From contig JAIXWG010000070.1 of the NCBI GenBank assembly GCA_027482245.1, positions 59,159 through 123,158 of the forward strand: a DNA stretch of 64,000 bases, read 5' to 3'. Positions within the stretch are counted from its first letter, which is position 1. Every line of letters starts with the position of its first letter. Both the position numbers and the translations under genes were made by a program. Positions 34,415 to 43,132 of this stretch are shown piece after piece. The notes under the pieces are model-generated. The model ran no database searches. It was not told the origin of the DNA and saw only the letters and a list, made by a program, of their open reading frames with translations. This DNA is from Acetobacteraceae bacterium (GTDB lineage: Bacteria; Pseudomonadota; Alphaproteobacteria; Acetobacterales; Acetobacteraceae).

Positions 34415-35959
34415 ATGCGCGTCGTCTTCGTGCTGTTCGACAGCCTGAACCGCCACCTGCTGGGCTGCTACGGCGGCACGCGCGTGCCGACGCCGAACTT
34501 CGACCGGCTGGCCGCGCGCTGCGTCCGCTACGACAACCACCATGTCGGCAGCCTGCCCTGCATGCCGGCACGGCGGGACCTGATGACCGGGCGCCTCAAC
34601 TTCCTGCATCGCTCCTGGGGGCCACTGGAGCCTTTTGACGATGCCTTCCCGGAGATCCTGGCCAGGCAGGTCGGCACCTACAGCCACCTCGTCACCGACC
34701 ACTTCCACTACTGGGAGGATGGCGGCGCCACCTACCACACGCGCTACGACAGCCACGACTTCATCCGCGGCCAGGAGGGTGACGCCTGGAAAGCGATGGT
34801 GCAGCCGCACTGGGACCGGCTGCGGGAGATGTATCACCCGAAGCAGTTCAGCACGGCGCGCCGCGACAAGCGTGCCAACGACATCATCAACCGCGAATTC
34901 ATCAGGGAGGAGAAGGACTTCCCCTCCGCCCAGTGCATGGCCGCCGGGCTCGACTTCCTCGCCCGCAACGCCGCCGCCGACAACTGGCTGCTGCAGATCG
35001 AAACCTTCGACCCGCATGAGCCCTTCTACGCGCCGGCCCGGTTCCGGGAGCGTTTTCCGACAGACTATCGCGGCCCCGTGCTGGACTGGCCGCGCTATGG
35101 CCGCGTCGACGAACTGCCGGAGGAGTGCGAGGAGCTTCGCGCCAACTACTACGCCACCATCGCGCACTGCGACGAACTGCTCGGCCGGCTGCTGGACACC
35201 TTCGATGAAAGGGATTTGTGGAAGGACACTGCGCTGGTCGTCACGACCGATCACGGCTTCCTGCTCGGCGAGCATGATTTCTGGGCCAAGAACCGCATGA
35301 ACCTGTACCGGGAGGTGGAGTACATCCCCCTGCTGGTGCACGACCCCCGCATGCCCGCGCGTCCCGGCGAAAGCTGCGATGCGCTGACCCAGACGACCGA
35401 CCTCGCCGCGACCTTCCTCGACCTCTTCGGCCTCGCGCCGACGCCGATGATGGAGGGCGTGCCGCTGCGCCTGACGCGTGACGGCACCGTCCGTCGCGAC
35501 GCGCTGATCTACGGCTATTTCGGCGGCGCGGTGAACGTGACCGACGGCCGCTACACCTACCACCGCTTCCCGCCCGACCTGCGCAGCCAGGAGATCTACC
35601 AGTACACCGTGATGCCGACGCACATCATGATGCCCTTCACCCCCGAGGAACTGGCGGATGTCCGCCTCGCCGGGCCGCTGCCCTTCACCAAGGGGGCGAA
35701 GGTGATGCAGGTGCCGGTCATCGAACGTTCACCGATGTTCAACCGCTACGGCCCCGGCGCGCTGCTGGAGGATGAGACGCGGCTCTACGACCTCGTCACC
35801 GACCCCGGGCAGGCGACGCCGCTGCGGGATGCGGAAACGGAGGCACGCTTGATCGGCCTGATGCGGCAGCTCATGGCCGGGAATCACGCGCCGCCCGAGG
35901 CCTTTGCCCGCCTCGGGCTGAGTGTTCTTCGTGAGATGCGAGGACCTCCGATCGAGTGA
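34415..35959 (+). CDS. Type I sulfatase, third and divergent
   Basis: A 514-residue sulfatase-fold protein. Active-site C49 is in LPCMPARRDLMTG (C-x-P-x-R). The N-terminal metal Asp is in VVFVLFDSLNRH, and the second metal site is TTDHGFLLGEHD. It is not a copy of the other two; its middle (HFHYWEDGGATYHTRYD) is characteristic of a separate subgroup annotated as sulfatase/arylsulfatase. The ATG at 34415 follows the AtzF-C-like gene by 4 bases, so it is likely part of the LysR-linked operon. No signal peptide is visible. The natural substrate is unknown. Confidence 0.88.
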   Translation: MRVVFVLFDSLNRHLLGCYGGTRVPTPNFDRLAARCVRYDNHHVGSLPCMPARRDLMTGRLNFLHRSWGPLEPFDDAFPEILARQVGTYSHLVTDHFHYWEDGGATYHTRYDSHDFIRGQEGDAWKAMVQPHWDRLREMYHPKQFSTARRDKRANDIINREFIREEKDFPSAQCMAAGLDFLARNAAADNWLLQIETFDPHEPFYAPARFRERFPTDYRGPVLDWPRYGRVDELPEECEELRANYYATIAHCDELLGRLLDTFDERDLWKDTALVVTTDHGFLLGEHDFWAKNRMNLYREVEYIPLLVHDPRMPARPGESCDALTQTTDLAATFLDLFGLAPTPMMEGVPLRLTRDGTVRRDALIYGYFGGAVNVTDGRYTYHRFPPDLRSQEIYQYTVMPTHIMMPFTPEELADVRLAGPLPFTKGAKVMQVPVIERSPMFNRYGPGALLEDETRLYDLVTDPGQATPLRDAETEARLIGLMRQLMAGNHAPPEAFARLGLSVLREMRGPPIE

Positions 35960-36000
35960 AAGCCTTATCCAAGCGTCCACCAAATCGGTAGCAGGCCATC
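35948..36000. repeat. Dispersed imperfect repeat, copy A
   Basis: About 50 bases at the 3' end of the third sulfatase gene align with 48618-48670 at roughly three quarters identity. Shared parts are ATCGnGTGAA, the GCGTCCAC block and GCAGGCCAT. The origin is unknown; both copies lie just after a plus-strand gene end. Confidence 0.55.
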
Positions 36001-36261
36001 ATCGCTCCATCCTCTCAACAGGTGGAGCCTCCGGCAGACTCGGCGCGGTTTACGCCTGGTGTGCCATCGTCGGCAGCGGTTCGCCGCCACCAACCATTTT
36101 CCCGATCCAGCATCGACTTGTGCGACGCCACGGCATTGCCGTCGCCTGGGCCGCACGCGACCGGTGTGCGCGTCCGTCGCTTTCGGGTGGCGATCCAGGC
36201 TCCGGTCGGCCGAAGATGGCTTGGGCCGCGCCGGGAGACATCCCCGGCGCGGCCCGGCGCG
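35960..36261. other. Gap between sulfatase and RND genes (convergent ends)
   Basis: This 302-base region lies after two converging genes. It contains the rest of the dispersed repeat. I see no gene and no clear terminator hairpin with a T-tract. Confidence 0.4.
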
Positions 36262-39200
36262 CTACTCCGCCGGAACCGGGGTCGGCGCCGGCTGCCGCCG
36301 CCGGGCGAGCGCCCGGGCGACGACATAGAACACCGGCGTGAAGAGCAGCCCGAAGACCGTCACGCCAAGCATACCGTAGAAGACGGCGACGCCGAGGCTC
36401 TGCCGCATCTCCGCCCCCGCGCCGGTCGCGATGGTCAGCGGCAGCACGCCGAGGATGAAGGCGAGGCTGGTCATCAGGATCGGCCGGAGCCGCGTGCGCG
36501 CCGCGGCCGCGGCCGCCTCCCACCGCGTCATCCCTTCCTCCTCCGCGGCGCGGGCGAATTCCACGATCAGGATCGCGTTCTTCGCCGCCAGGCCCACCAG
36601 CACCACCAGCCCGACCTGCACGAGGACGTTGTTGTCGAGATCGGCATGCAGCACGCCGAGCAGCGAGGCCAGCACCGACATCGGCGCGATCAGCACGACG
36701 GCCAGCGGCAGCAGCCAGCTCTCATACATCGCGGCCAGCACCAGGAAGACGAAGACGACGGCCAGGCCGAAGGCGATCGGCGCGGTGTTGCCGGCGATCC
36801 GCTCCTGCAGCGCGATCTCCGTCCATTCGTAGCTGAAGCCCTCCGGTAGGTTCTTCAGCACTTCCTCCATCGCGGCGATGGCCTGGCCAGTGGAGACGCC
36901 GGGCAACGCCGCGCCCTGAACCTCGGCCGCGGGGTAGAGGTTGTAGCGCGGCACGCGATAGGGGCCCGAGGTCTCGCGGAAGGTCGCGATGGAGCCCATG
37001 GGCACCATCTGCCCGCTGTCGCTGCGCACCCGCAGGCGCGCGATGTCCTCCATATCCACGCGGTGGCTCATGTCGGCCTGCGCCGTCACGCGCCAGGTGC
37101 GGCCGAGCAGATTGAAGTCGTTGACGAAGGCCGAGCCCATGTAGATGCCGAGCGTCTCGTGCACACGTGAGATCGGCACGCCCAGCATCTCCGCCCGCGT
37201 CCGGTCGATGTCGGCGTGGATCTGCGGGGTCGCCGTGTTGAAGAGGCTGAAGGCGAAGGCGATGCCGGGCGTGCCGTTCGCCTGGCCGAGCACCTGCCAC
37301 ACCGCGCGCTCCAACTCCCGAGGGCCGCGGCCGGCGCGGTCCTGGATCATCAGCTTGAAGCCGCCGCCGGTGCCGATGCCGGGGACGGAGGGCGGCGGGA
37401 TGACCAGCACCTGCGCATCCTGGTCACCCATCAGCCGGCCCTGGAGTTGGCGCAGGATGTCGGTGCCGGAGACGCCGAGCGCGGCGCGCTCCTCGAAGGA
37501 CTTCAGGCTGGCGAAGACGACGCCGGTGTTGGGCGCGTTGGTGAAAGTCGCGCCATCGAAGCCCACGAAGGCGACCGCACTCTCCACGCCGGGCGTTGCC
37601 AGGATGGCGTCCGAGGCGCGCCGCACCACGGCATCCGTCCGGCTCAGGCTCGCGCCCGGCGGCAACTGGAAGGCGGCGATGAAGTAGCCGCGATCGAGCG
37701 GCGGGATGAGCCCCGTCGGCGTCGTCAGCACGGTCTGTCCCGTGAAGGCCAGCAGCCCGCCATAGAGCAGCAGCAAGATGACCGGCAGCCGCACCAGCTT
37801 CCGCGTCAGCGCGCCGTAGCCGAAGGAAAGCCGGTCGAACACCGCGTTGAAGCCGCGGAAGAACAGCCGCACCGGCGCGCCCAGCACGGAATGCCTGCCG
37901 TGCCCGTGCGGCTTCAGCAGCCGCGCCGCCAGTGCCGGTGACAACGTGAGCGAGACGATGGCCGAGAGAACGGTCGCGACCGAGATCGTCGCCGCGAACT
38001 GTCGGTAGAAGGCCCCCGCGATGCCCGCGATGAAGGCCGTCGGCAGGAAGACCGCGACCAGCACAAGCGCAATGGCGATGAGGGCGAAGCCTACCTCGTC
38101 CATCGTCTTCCGTGCGGCTTCCAGCGGCGAAAGACCCTCCGCCATGTGCCGCTCGGCGTTCTCCACAACGACGATGGCGTCGTCCACCACGATGCCGATC
38201 GCCAGGATCAGGCCGAACATGGTCAGGCTGTTCAGCGTGAATCCCATGGCCAGCAGCGCGGCGAAGGTGCCGATGATGGAGACCGGGATGGCGAGCAGCG
38301 GGATGACGGCGGCGCGCCAGTTCTGCAGGAAGAGGATGACGACCAGCACCACCAGCACCACCGCTTCGGCGAAGGTGTGCAGCACCGCCTCCATGCTCTG
38401 GGCGATGAAGCGCGTGGGGTCGTAGACCACGCTGTAGCCGATGCCGGGGGGAAAGGCGCGCTCGGCCTCCGTCATCGTGGCCCGCACGGCGGCGGCGGTG
38501 TCCAGCGCGTTGCTGCCGGGCCGCTGGAAGATGACGATGGCGGTCGCGACCTGGTTGTTCAGCAGCGCATTCACCGAGTAGTCGGCGGCGCCGATCTCGG
38601 TCCGCGCGACGTCGCGGAGCCGGATCGGCGCGCCGTTCAGGCCGGTGCCGACCACCTGCTCGTCGAACTGCTCGGGTGAGGAGAGGCGGCCCAGCGCCTG
38701 GACGCTGATCTCGAAGGCGCCGGCCTCCGCCGCGCGGGGGGCCTGGCCGATGGCGCCGGCAGCGACCTGGGCGTTGGCGCGGCGCAGCGCGTCCACCACC
38801 TCGCCGGGCGCCAGGCCGCGGGCGGCCAGGCGTTCGGGGTCGAGCCAGACGCGCATCGCATAGTCGCGCGCGCCGAACACCTGCGCGTCACCCACGCCAT
38901 CCAGCCGCGCGAGCCGGTCCTTGATGGCCAGCGTCGCGTAGTTGGAGACGTATTCGGGGCTGCGGCTGCCATCCGGGGAGGTCATGTGCACGACCATCAG
39001 CAGGTCGGGCGACGCCTTCTTCACCGTGATGCCGAGGCGTCGGACCTCCTCCGGCAGGCGGGGCTCGGCGATGGCGACGCGGTTCTGCACGAGGACCTGC
39101 GCCTGGTCGACATCGGTGCCCTGGCGGAAGACGACGCTGATCGCGACGCGCCCGTCGCCGGTGGACTGGGAGGAGAGGTAGAGCATCCCGTCCACCCCGT

Positions 39201-39414
39201 TCACCTCCTGCTCGATCGGCCCCGCGACGGTCTGCGCGACGGTCTCGGCGGAGGCGCCGGGATAGGTCGCCGTCACCTGCACGGTCGGCGGAGCGATCTC
39301 CGGGTATTCGGCGATCGGCAGGCGCAGGGCGGCGATGCCGCCGACCAGCGTGATCGCGATGGAGAGCACGGCCGCGAAGACGGGCCGGTCGATGAAGAAG
39401 CGCGCTAAGCGCAT
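36262..39414 (-). CDS. RND-family multidrug efflux pump, inner-membrane subunit
   Basis: A 1050-residue HAE1-type proton-driven efflux transporter (AcrB/MexB class). It begins MRLARFFIDRPVFAAVLSIAITL, has the NGVDGMLYLSSQST porter motif, IVVDDAIVVVENAERHM with the TM4 acidic pair, and VGLAAKNAILIVEFA with the TM10 lysine. Twelve membrane segments and two large periplasmic loops give normal length. It follows the adaptor gene by 26 bases on the same strand and forms a tripartite pump with it and an outer-membrane channel encoded elsewhere. Confidence 0.95.
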   Translation of the reverse strand: MRLARFFIDRPVFAAVLSIAITLVGGIAALRLPIAEYPEIAPPTVQVTATYPGASAETVAQTVAGPIEQEVNGVDGMLYLSSQSTGDGRVAISVVFRQGTDVDQAQVLVQNRVAIAEPRLPEEVRRLGITVKKASPDLLMVVHMTSPDGSRSPEYVSNYATLAIKDRLARLDGVGDAQVFGARDYAMRVWLDPERLAARGLAPGEVVDALRRANAQVAAGAIGQAPRAAEAGAFEISVQALGRLSSPEQFDEQVVGTGLNGAPIRLRDVARTEIGAADYSVNALLNNQVATAIVIFQRPGSNALDTAAAVRATMTEAERAFPPGIGYSVVYDPTRFIAQSMEAVLHTFAEAVVLVVLVVILFLQNWRAAVIPLLAIPVSIIGTFAALLAMGFTLNSLTMFGLILAIGIVVDDAIVVVENAERHMAEGLSPLEAARKTMDEVGFALIAIALVLVAVFLPTAFIAGIAGAFYRQFAATISVATVLSAIVSLTLSPALAARLLKPHGHGRHSVLGAPVRLFFRGFNAVFDRLSFGYGALTRKLVRLPVILLLLYGGLLAFTGQTVLTTPTGLIPPLDRGYFIAAFQLPPGASLSRTDAVVRRASDAILATPGVESAVAFVGFDGATFTNAPNTGVVFASLKSFEERAALGVSGTDILRQLQGRLMGDQDAQVLVIPPPSVPGIGTGGGFKLMIQDRAGRGPRELERAVWQVLGQANGTPGIAFAFSLFNTATPQIHADIDRTRAEMLGVPISRVHETLGIYMGSAFVNDFNLLGRTWRVTAQADMSHRVDMEDIARLRVRSDSGQMVPMGSIATFRETSGPYRVPRYNLYPAAEVQGAALPGVSTGQAIAAMEEVLKNLPEGFSYEWTEIALQERIAGNTAPIAFGLAVVFVFLVLAAMYESWLLPLAVVLIAPMSVLASLLGVLHADLDNNVLVQVGLVVLVGLAAKNAILIVEFARAAEEEGMTRWEAAAAAARTRLRPILMTSLAFILGVLPLTIATGAGAEMRQSLGVAVFYGMLGVTVFGLLFTPVFYVVARALARRRQPAPTPVPAE

Positions 39415-39440
39415 GGCACCTGGCCTTGTCTGGGCTGCGG

Positions 39441-40655
39441 TTACTGGGCGGAGGCGATCGGGCTCGGGCCGATGCGGCCCTGCTCCGCGGTCACGCGGCT
39501 GCCGGGGCGCGCGCGGTGCAGCGCCCCGATGATCACGCGGTCTTCCGCCGTCAGGCCGCTGCGTACTACGCGCAGCCCGTCCACCAGCGGGCCGAGTTGC
39601 ACCGGGCGGGGCTGCACCGTGCCGTCAGGGCCCACCGTCAGCACGGCGCGGCCCGATTGGTCGGCCACCACCGCGGCATCCGGCACCAGCAGCGCATCGG
39701 TATCCCCGGCATGCAGCCGGAGGCGCGCGAAGCCGCCCGGGGTCAGCAGCAAATCGGTGTTCGCGACCACGGCGCGGGCGCGGATGGTGCCGCTGCGCGC
39801 ATCGAAGGCGCTGTCCACGAAGTCCAGCCGGCCCGCATGCGCGAACTCCGCCTCGTCCAGCAGGCGGAGCTGTACGGGCAGGCCACCGGCCTCCCGCAGC
39901 CCGCCGCGCGCGGCGCGGGCGTAGCGGAGATACTGCGCCTCGCTCGCATCGAAGGTCGCATAGACCGGATCGAGCGCGAGCAGCGTGGTCAGCAGGCTCT
40001 GCCCGGCCTGCACCAGGTTGCCCGCATCCACCCGGCGGTCGCTGACGCGGCCGTCGCGGGGGGCGCGCACCTCGGTGAAGGTGAGGTCGAGCTCCGCCTG
40101 GCGCAGCGCGGCACGCGCGGCGAGCAGGCCGGCCTGCGCCTCCCGCAGGGCGCTCCGGCGCGTGTCCATCTCGGATTCGGGGGCGATGCGCTGCGCGGTC
40201 AGCGGCGCGTAGCGCTGCACCTGCTGCTCGGCCAGCGTCAGCCGCGCCTCCGCGCGGGCGAGTTCGGCGCGGGCGGTGTCCACGGCGATGCGAAAGGGGC
40301 GCTGGTCGATGGTGAAGAGAAGGTCGCCGGCACGGACCAGGGCGCCGTCGCGGAAATGCACTTCCTCGACCTGGCCGGAGACGCGCGGGCGGATCTCGAC
40401 GCGGGCGGAAGGCTCGATGCGGGCGGTGTGCTCGTCCCACTGGGGGACGCTGCGGGCGAGCGGGGTGGCGGCGGTGACGGTTGGCACGGCCGCCCCCTGG
40501 GCAGCGGCGGGGCTGGTGAGCGCGGTCGCGGCCATCAGGCCGATGGCGGCCGCGCCGCCCATGAGGCCGGCACGCACCTGGGTCCTGCCCAGCCAATCCA
40601 ACCAGATGGTTGCGCGGTGGTCTGCAGGCCGGCCCTTGTCTTCGGACGGGGTCAT
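39441..40655 (-). CDS. RND efflux periplasmic adaptor (AcrA-type)
   Basis: A 404-residue membrane-fusion protein. After an N-terminal membrane/signal region (about 28-55) come the lipoyl half RVEIRPRVSGQVEEVHF, an alpha-helical hairpin (about 130-185), the second half FTEVRAPRDGRVSDRRVDAG and a C-terminal beta-barrel (LPDAAVV-like). It partners the RND subunit 26 bases downstream. A GGAG ribosome site lies 9 bases before the ATG at 40655. The TetR gene diverges from it, with a palindrome between, and is the likely repressor. Confidence 0.92.
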   Translation of the reverse strand: MTPSEDKGRPADHRATIWLDWLGRTQVRAGLMGGAAAIGLMAATALTSPAAAQGAAVPTVTAATPLARSVPQWDEHTARIEPSARVEIRPRVSGQVEEVHFRDGALVRAGDLLFTIDQRPFRIAVDTARAELARAEARLTLAEQQVQRYAPLTAQRIAPESEMDTRRSALREAQAGLLAARAALRQAELDLTFTEVRAPRDGRVSDRRVDAGNLVQAGQSLLTTLLALDPVYATFDASEAQYLRYARAARGGLREAGGLPVQLRLLDEAEFAHAGRLDFVDSAFDARSGTIRARAVVANTDLLLTPGGFARLRLHAGDTDALLVPDAAVVADQSGRAVLTVGPDGTVQPRPVQLGPLVDGLRVVRSGLTAEDRVIIGALHRARPGSRVTAEQGRIGPSPIASAQ

Positions 40656-40674
40656 GGCAATCTCCGGGGCCGGG

Positions 40675-40721
40675 TGATACCGACCGGTTCGTCACATAGT
40701 GTAAGTGACCGGTCAGTATCA
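40675..40721. promoter_or_regulatory. Long palindrome, probable TetR operator of the efflux operon
   Basis: The inverted repeat TGATACnGACCGGT...ACCGGTCnGTATCA has 13 of 14 positions paired and a 19-base centre, which includes a smaller inner GTCAC/GTGAC. It lies between the divergent adaptor gene (start 40655) and tetR (start 40820), a position that suits repression of both. Confidence 0.65.
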
Positions 40722-40819
40722 TCAAGCCCCCCTGAAGTCCCCACGACTGCGTGAGGACAACCGCAACCAACCCTGGCAGCTTCTGTCAGGCAGCACGGAA
40801 CGGAGGAGAGCGAGGCGTC

Positions 40820-41398
40820 ATGGTGAGTGCCACGGCCGACCGCCCGAAGGCAGCGGAGCGCATCCAGCACGCCGCGAAGGAGCTGTTCTACCGCCAGGGC
40901 ATCCGCGCCACGGGCGTGGAGGAGGTCTGCCGGGTGGCGGAGGCGACGAAGATGAGCCTCTACCGCACCTACCCCAGCAAGGACGCCCTGGTCGCCGCGA
41001 TCCTGGAGGATGACGCGGCGCATTGGGACCGCTGGTTCGACTCGGTCACCGGCGCGGCCCCGGACGCGGCGGGTAAGCTCCGCGCCATGGTCGGCGCCAT
41101 CGCGGACAAGCTGCAGGACCCGGACTACCGAGGCTGCCCGATGCTGCTCGCCCAGGCGGAATTCCCGGACCCGGAGCACCCGACGCACCGGCTCGTCGCC
41201 TCGAAGAAGCGCCGCATGCGCGAGGCGATGGTCGGCCTGGTGCGCGAAGCCGGGATTGCGGATCCGGAGATGGTGGCGGACACGCTCGCCATGCTGTTCG
41301 ACGGGGCCTGGGCGACGCTGCCTTATCTCGGCGGCCGCCGTGCGGCGGAAGTGCTGCAGGCTGCGGCCGGCTGTGCGCTCCGCGACGTAATGGCCTGA
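40820..41398 (+). CDS. TetR-family transcriptional repressor of the efflux operon
   Basis: A 192-residue regulator. The helix-turn-helix KELFYRQGIRATGVEEVCR, then KMSLYRTYPSKDALVAAILE, is the TetR signature; a helical ligand-binding domain follows. The ATG at 40820 is preceded by GGAGGAG about 11 bases upstream and is preferred over 40751. It is divergent from the RND operon with a strong palindrome between them. It probably represses the pump and itself and responds to a pump substrate. Confidence 0.92.
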   Translation: MVSATADRPKAAERIQHAAKELFYRQGIRATGVEEVCRVAEATKMSLYRTYPSKDALVAAILEDDAAHWDRWFDSVTGAAPDAAGKLRAMVGAIADKLQDPDYRGCPMLLAQAEFPDPEHPTHRLVASKKRRMREAMVGLVREAGIADPEMVADTLAMLFDGAWATLPYLGGRRAAEVLQAAAGCALRDVMA

Positions 41399-41563
41399 TG
41401 GAGACCAGCTTCCGTCGGCAGTCACGGTAAATCCGGCAGGCGGCGCTTGGGGTTGCCGAGCGCCCCGTATCCCGGAGCCACCTCACTGCCTTCTCGAATG
41501 GAGGCGGATCGACGGATCGGGTCGCGATCCGCCGATCCGGGTGAGCCGCGGTCGATGTCCTGA

Positions 41564-43132
41564 TCAGGGCTTCGCGATGTTCCAGAAGACCGGGACCGGG
41601 GATGGCAGGATCCCCGTCAGGCCGGTGCGATAGGCGACCATCGTGAAGGACTGGCCCAGCGACCGGTAGGGATGCGTCTCCGCAAGCCGCCGATGCAGGC
41701 GCTCCAGCAACGCAGGGCGGTCGGCCTCGGAGGCGTTGATGTAGTCCCGCCGCAACGTCTCGGCCGTCTCGTCGCAGGGCCAGCCGGCGAAGTTGCTGCG
41801 GTCACAGGCCATGTTCACGCCGATGTTCGTCATGGGGCTCCACATCAGGGGACCGGGCGCGCCGGTGACGTAGATGTTCCATCCGCCCTGCTCCGGTGCA
41901 TTGCGGTTGGAGGTGCGGGAGATGACGCTCGGCCAGTCCATCCACTGGAGGTCCACATTCATCCCGGCCTGGCGCATCGCCGCGGCCGTCACCTCTGCCA
42001 TGCGCCCGAAGAAGGGAATTTCGGTCGTTGTCGGGAAGACGATGCGCTCGCCGCGATAGCCGGCCTCGGCAAGAAGCTGGCGAGCCCGGGCGAGGTTGCG
42101 GCCGAAATCCTCGGCGCCCGCGCTGGTCCCGTTCGGGGAGCCGCAGACGAAGAAGGAGTTGCAGCGGCTCCAATAGGTCTCATCCCCATAGCCCGCCGCG
42201 AGCGTCTCCCCCTGGTCGACGATATAGGCGAGCGCCGCCCGCGCGCGGACGTCGTTGAACGGCGGGTGCAAGGAATTGGGACGCAGCATGGCCTGGCCGG
42301 CGAGGTCGGTCAGCCGCGTCACGGTGATGGCGCGGCTGCGCGACAGCACGGGCAGTAGATCGAGCGAGGGCCGCTCGATGAAATCGACCTCCCCGGCCTG
42401 GAGCGCGGTTGCGGCGGTCGAGGGGTCGGGAAGAATGCGGAACTCCACGCGCGCGACCTTCACGACACGCCCGCCGGAGAGACCGTCGGGCGGCTCGGCG
42501 CGGGGCACGTAGTCGGGGTTGCGGTCATAGATCACGCGGTCCCCGCTGACGCGCTGCGCGGCGTTGAAGCGGAAGGGGCCGGAACCGATGAGGGTTGTCG
42601 CAGGCCGGCCGCGTTCGGGAATGTCGGCCGCGCGCATGATGGCGGCGAAGCGGGAGGGTGCCGCTGCGAGAACAGAAACCAGGGCCGGGAAAGGCTCCGT
42701 CAGGGTCCATTCGAAGCTGCGCGCGTCGATCGCACTCAAGCCGGAGGTCACCGCCGCGATGCGGGTCCCCATCGCGTCGATCGTCATCCAGCGCCGGAGC
42801 GAGGCGATGGCGTCGGTCATGGAGACGGGCGCCCCGTCATGGAAGCGCAGACCCTCGCGCAAGGTGAAGCGCCACCGCAGGCCGTCATCCGACACGCCCC
42901 ATTCGGACACCATCTGCGGTCGAGGCTGCATCTGGGAGTCCCAGGCGAAGAGGGACTCCCAGACCATCGTCCCATGGATCGTCGAGATCCAGGCCGTGCC
43001 GAAGACGGGATCGGTCACCGCCACATCGGCCTGCGGGACGACACGCAGGATGCTCCTTGGCTCCTGCGCGTTGGCGGTGGTGGCGAACAGCGTCGCTGCG
43101 AGCGCAGCGATGGACAGGATGCGTTTTGTCAA
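41564..43132 (-). CDS. Family 5 extracellular solute-binding protein (oligopeptide/dipeptide type)
   Basis: A 522-residue periplasmic binding protein of the DppA/OppA family. The TTG at 43132 gives MTKRILSIAALAATLFATTANAQ, a clear signal peptide, while upstream extension gives no plausible one. GGAG lies about 8 bases upstream. This TTG overlaps the amidase stop (TTGA), which indicates coupling. TDPVFGTAWISTIHG, YDRNPDYV and RPALLERLHRRL are family segments. No permease or ATPase genes are nearby, so the transporter is encoded elsewhere. The pair with an amidase suggests an amide solute. Confidence 0.85.
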   Translation of the reverse strand: MTKRILSIAALAATLFATTANAQEPRSILRVVPQADVAVTDPVFGTAWISTIHGTMVWESLFAWDSQMQPRPQMVSEWGVSDDGLRWRFTLREGLRFHDGAPVSMTDAIASLRRWMTIDAMGTRIAAVTSGLSAIDARSFEWTLTEPFPALVSVLAAAPSRFAAIMRAADIPERGRPATTLIGSGPFRFNAAQRVSGDRVIYDRNPDYVPRAEPPDGLSGGRVVKVARVEFRILPDPSTAATALQAGEVDFIERPSLDLLPVLSRSRAITVTRLTDLAGQAMLRPNSLHPPFNDVRARAALAYIVDQGETLAAGYGDETYWSRCNSFFVCGSPNGTSAGAEDFGRNLARARQLLAEAGYRGERIVFPTTTEIPFFGRMAEVTAAAMRQAGMNVDLQWMDWPSVISRTSNRNAPEQGGWNIYVTGAPGPLMWSPMTNIGVNMACDRSNFAGWPCDETAETLRRDYINASEADRPALLERLHRRLAETHPYRSLGQSFTMVAYRTGLTGILPSPVPVFWNIAKP

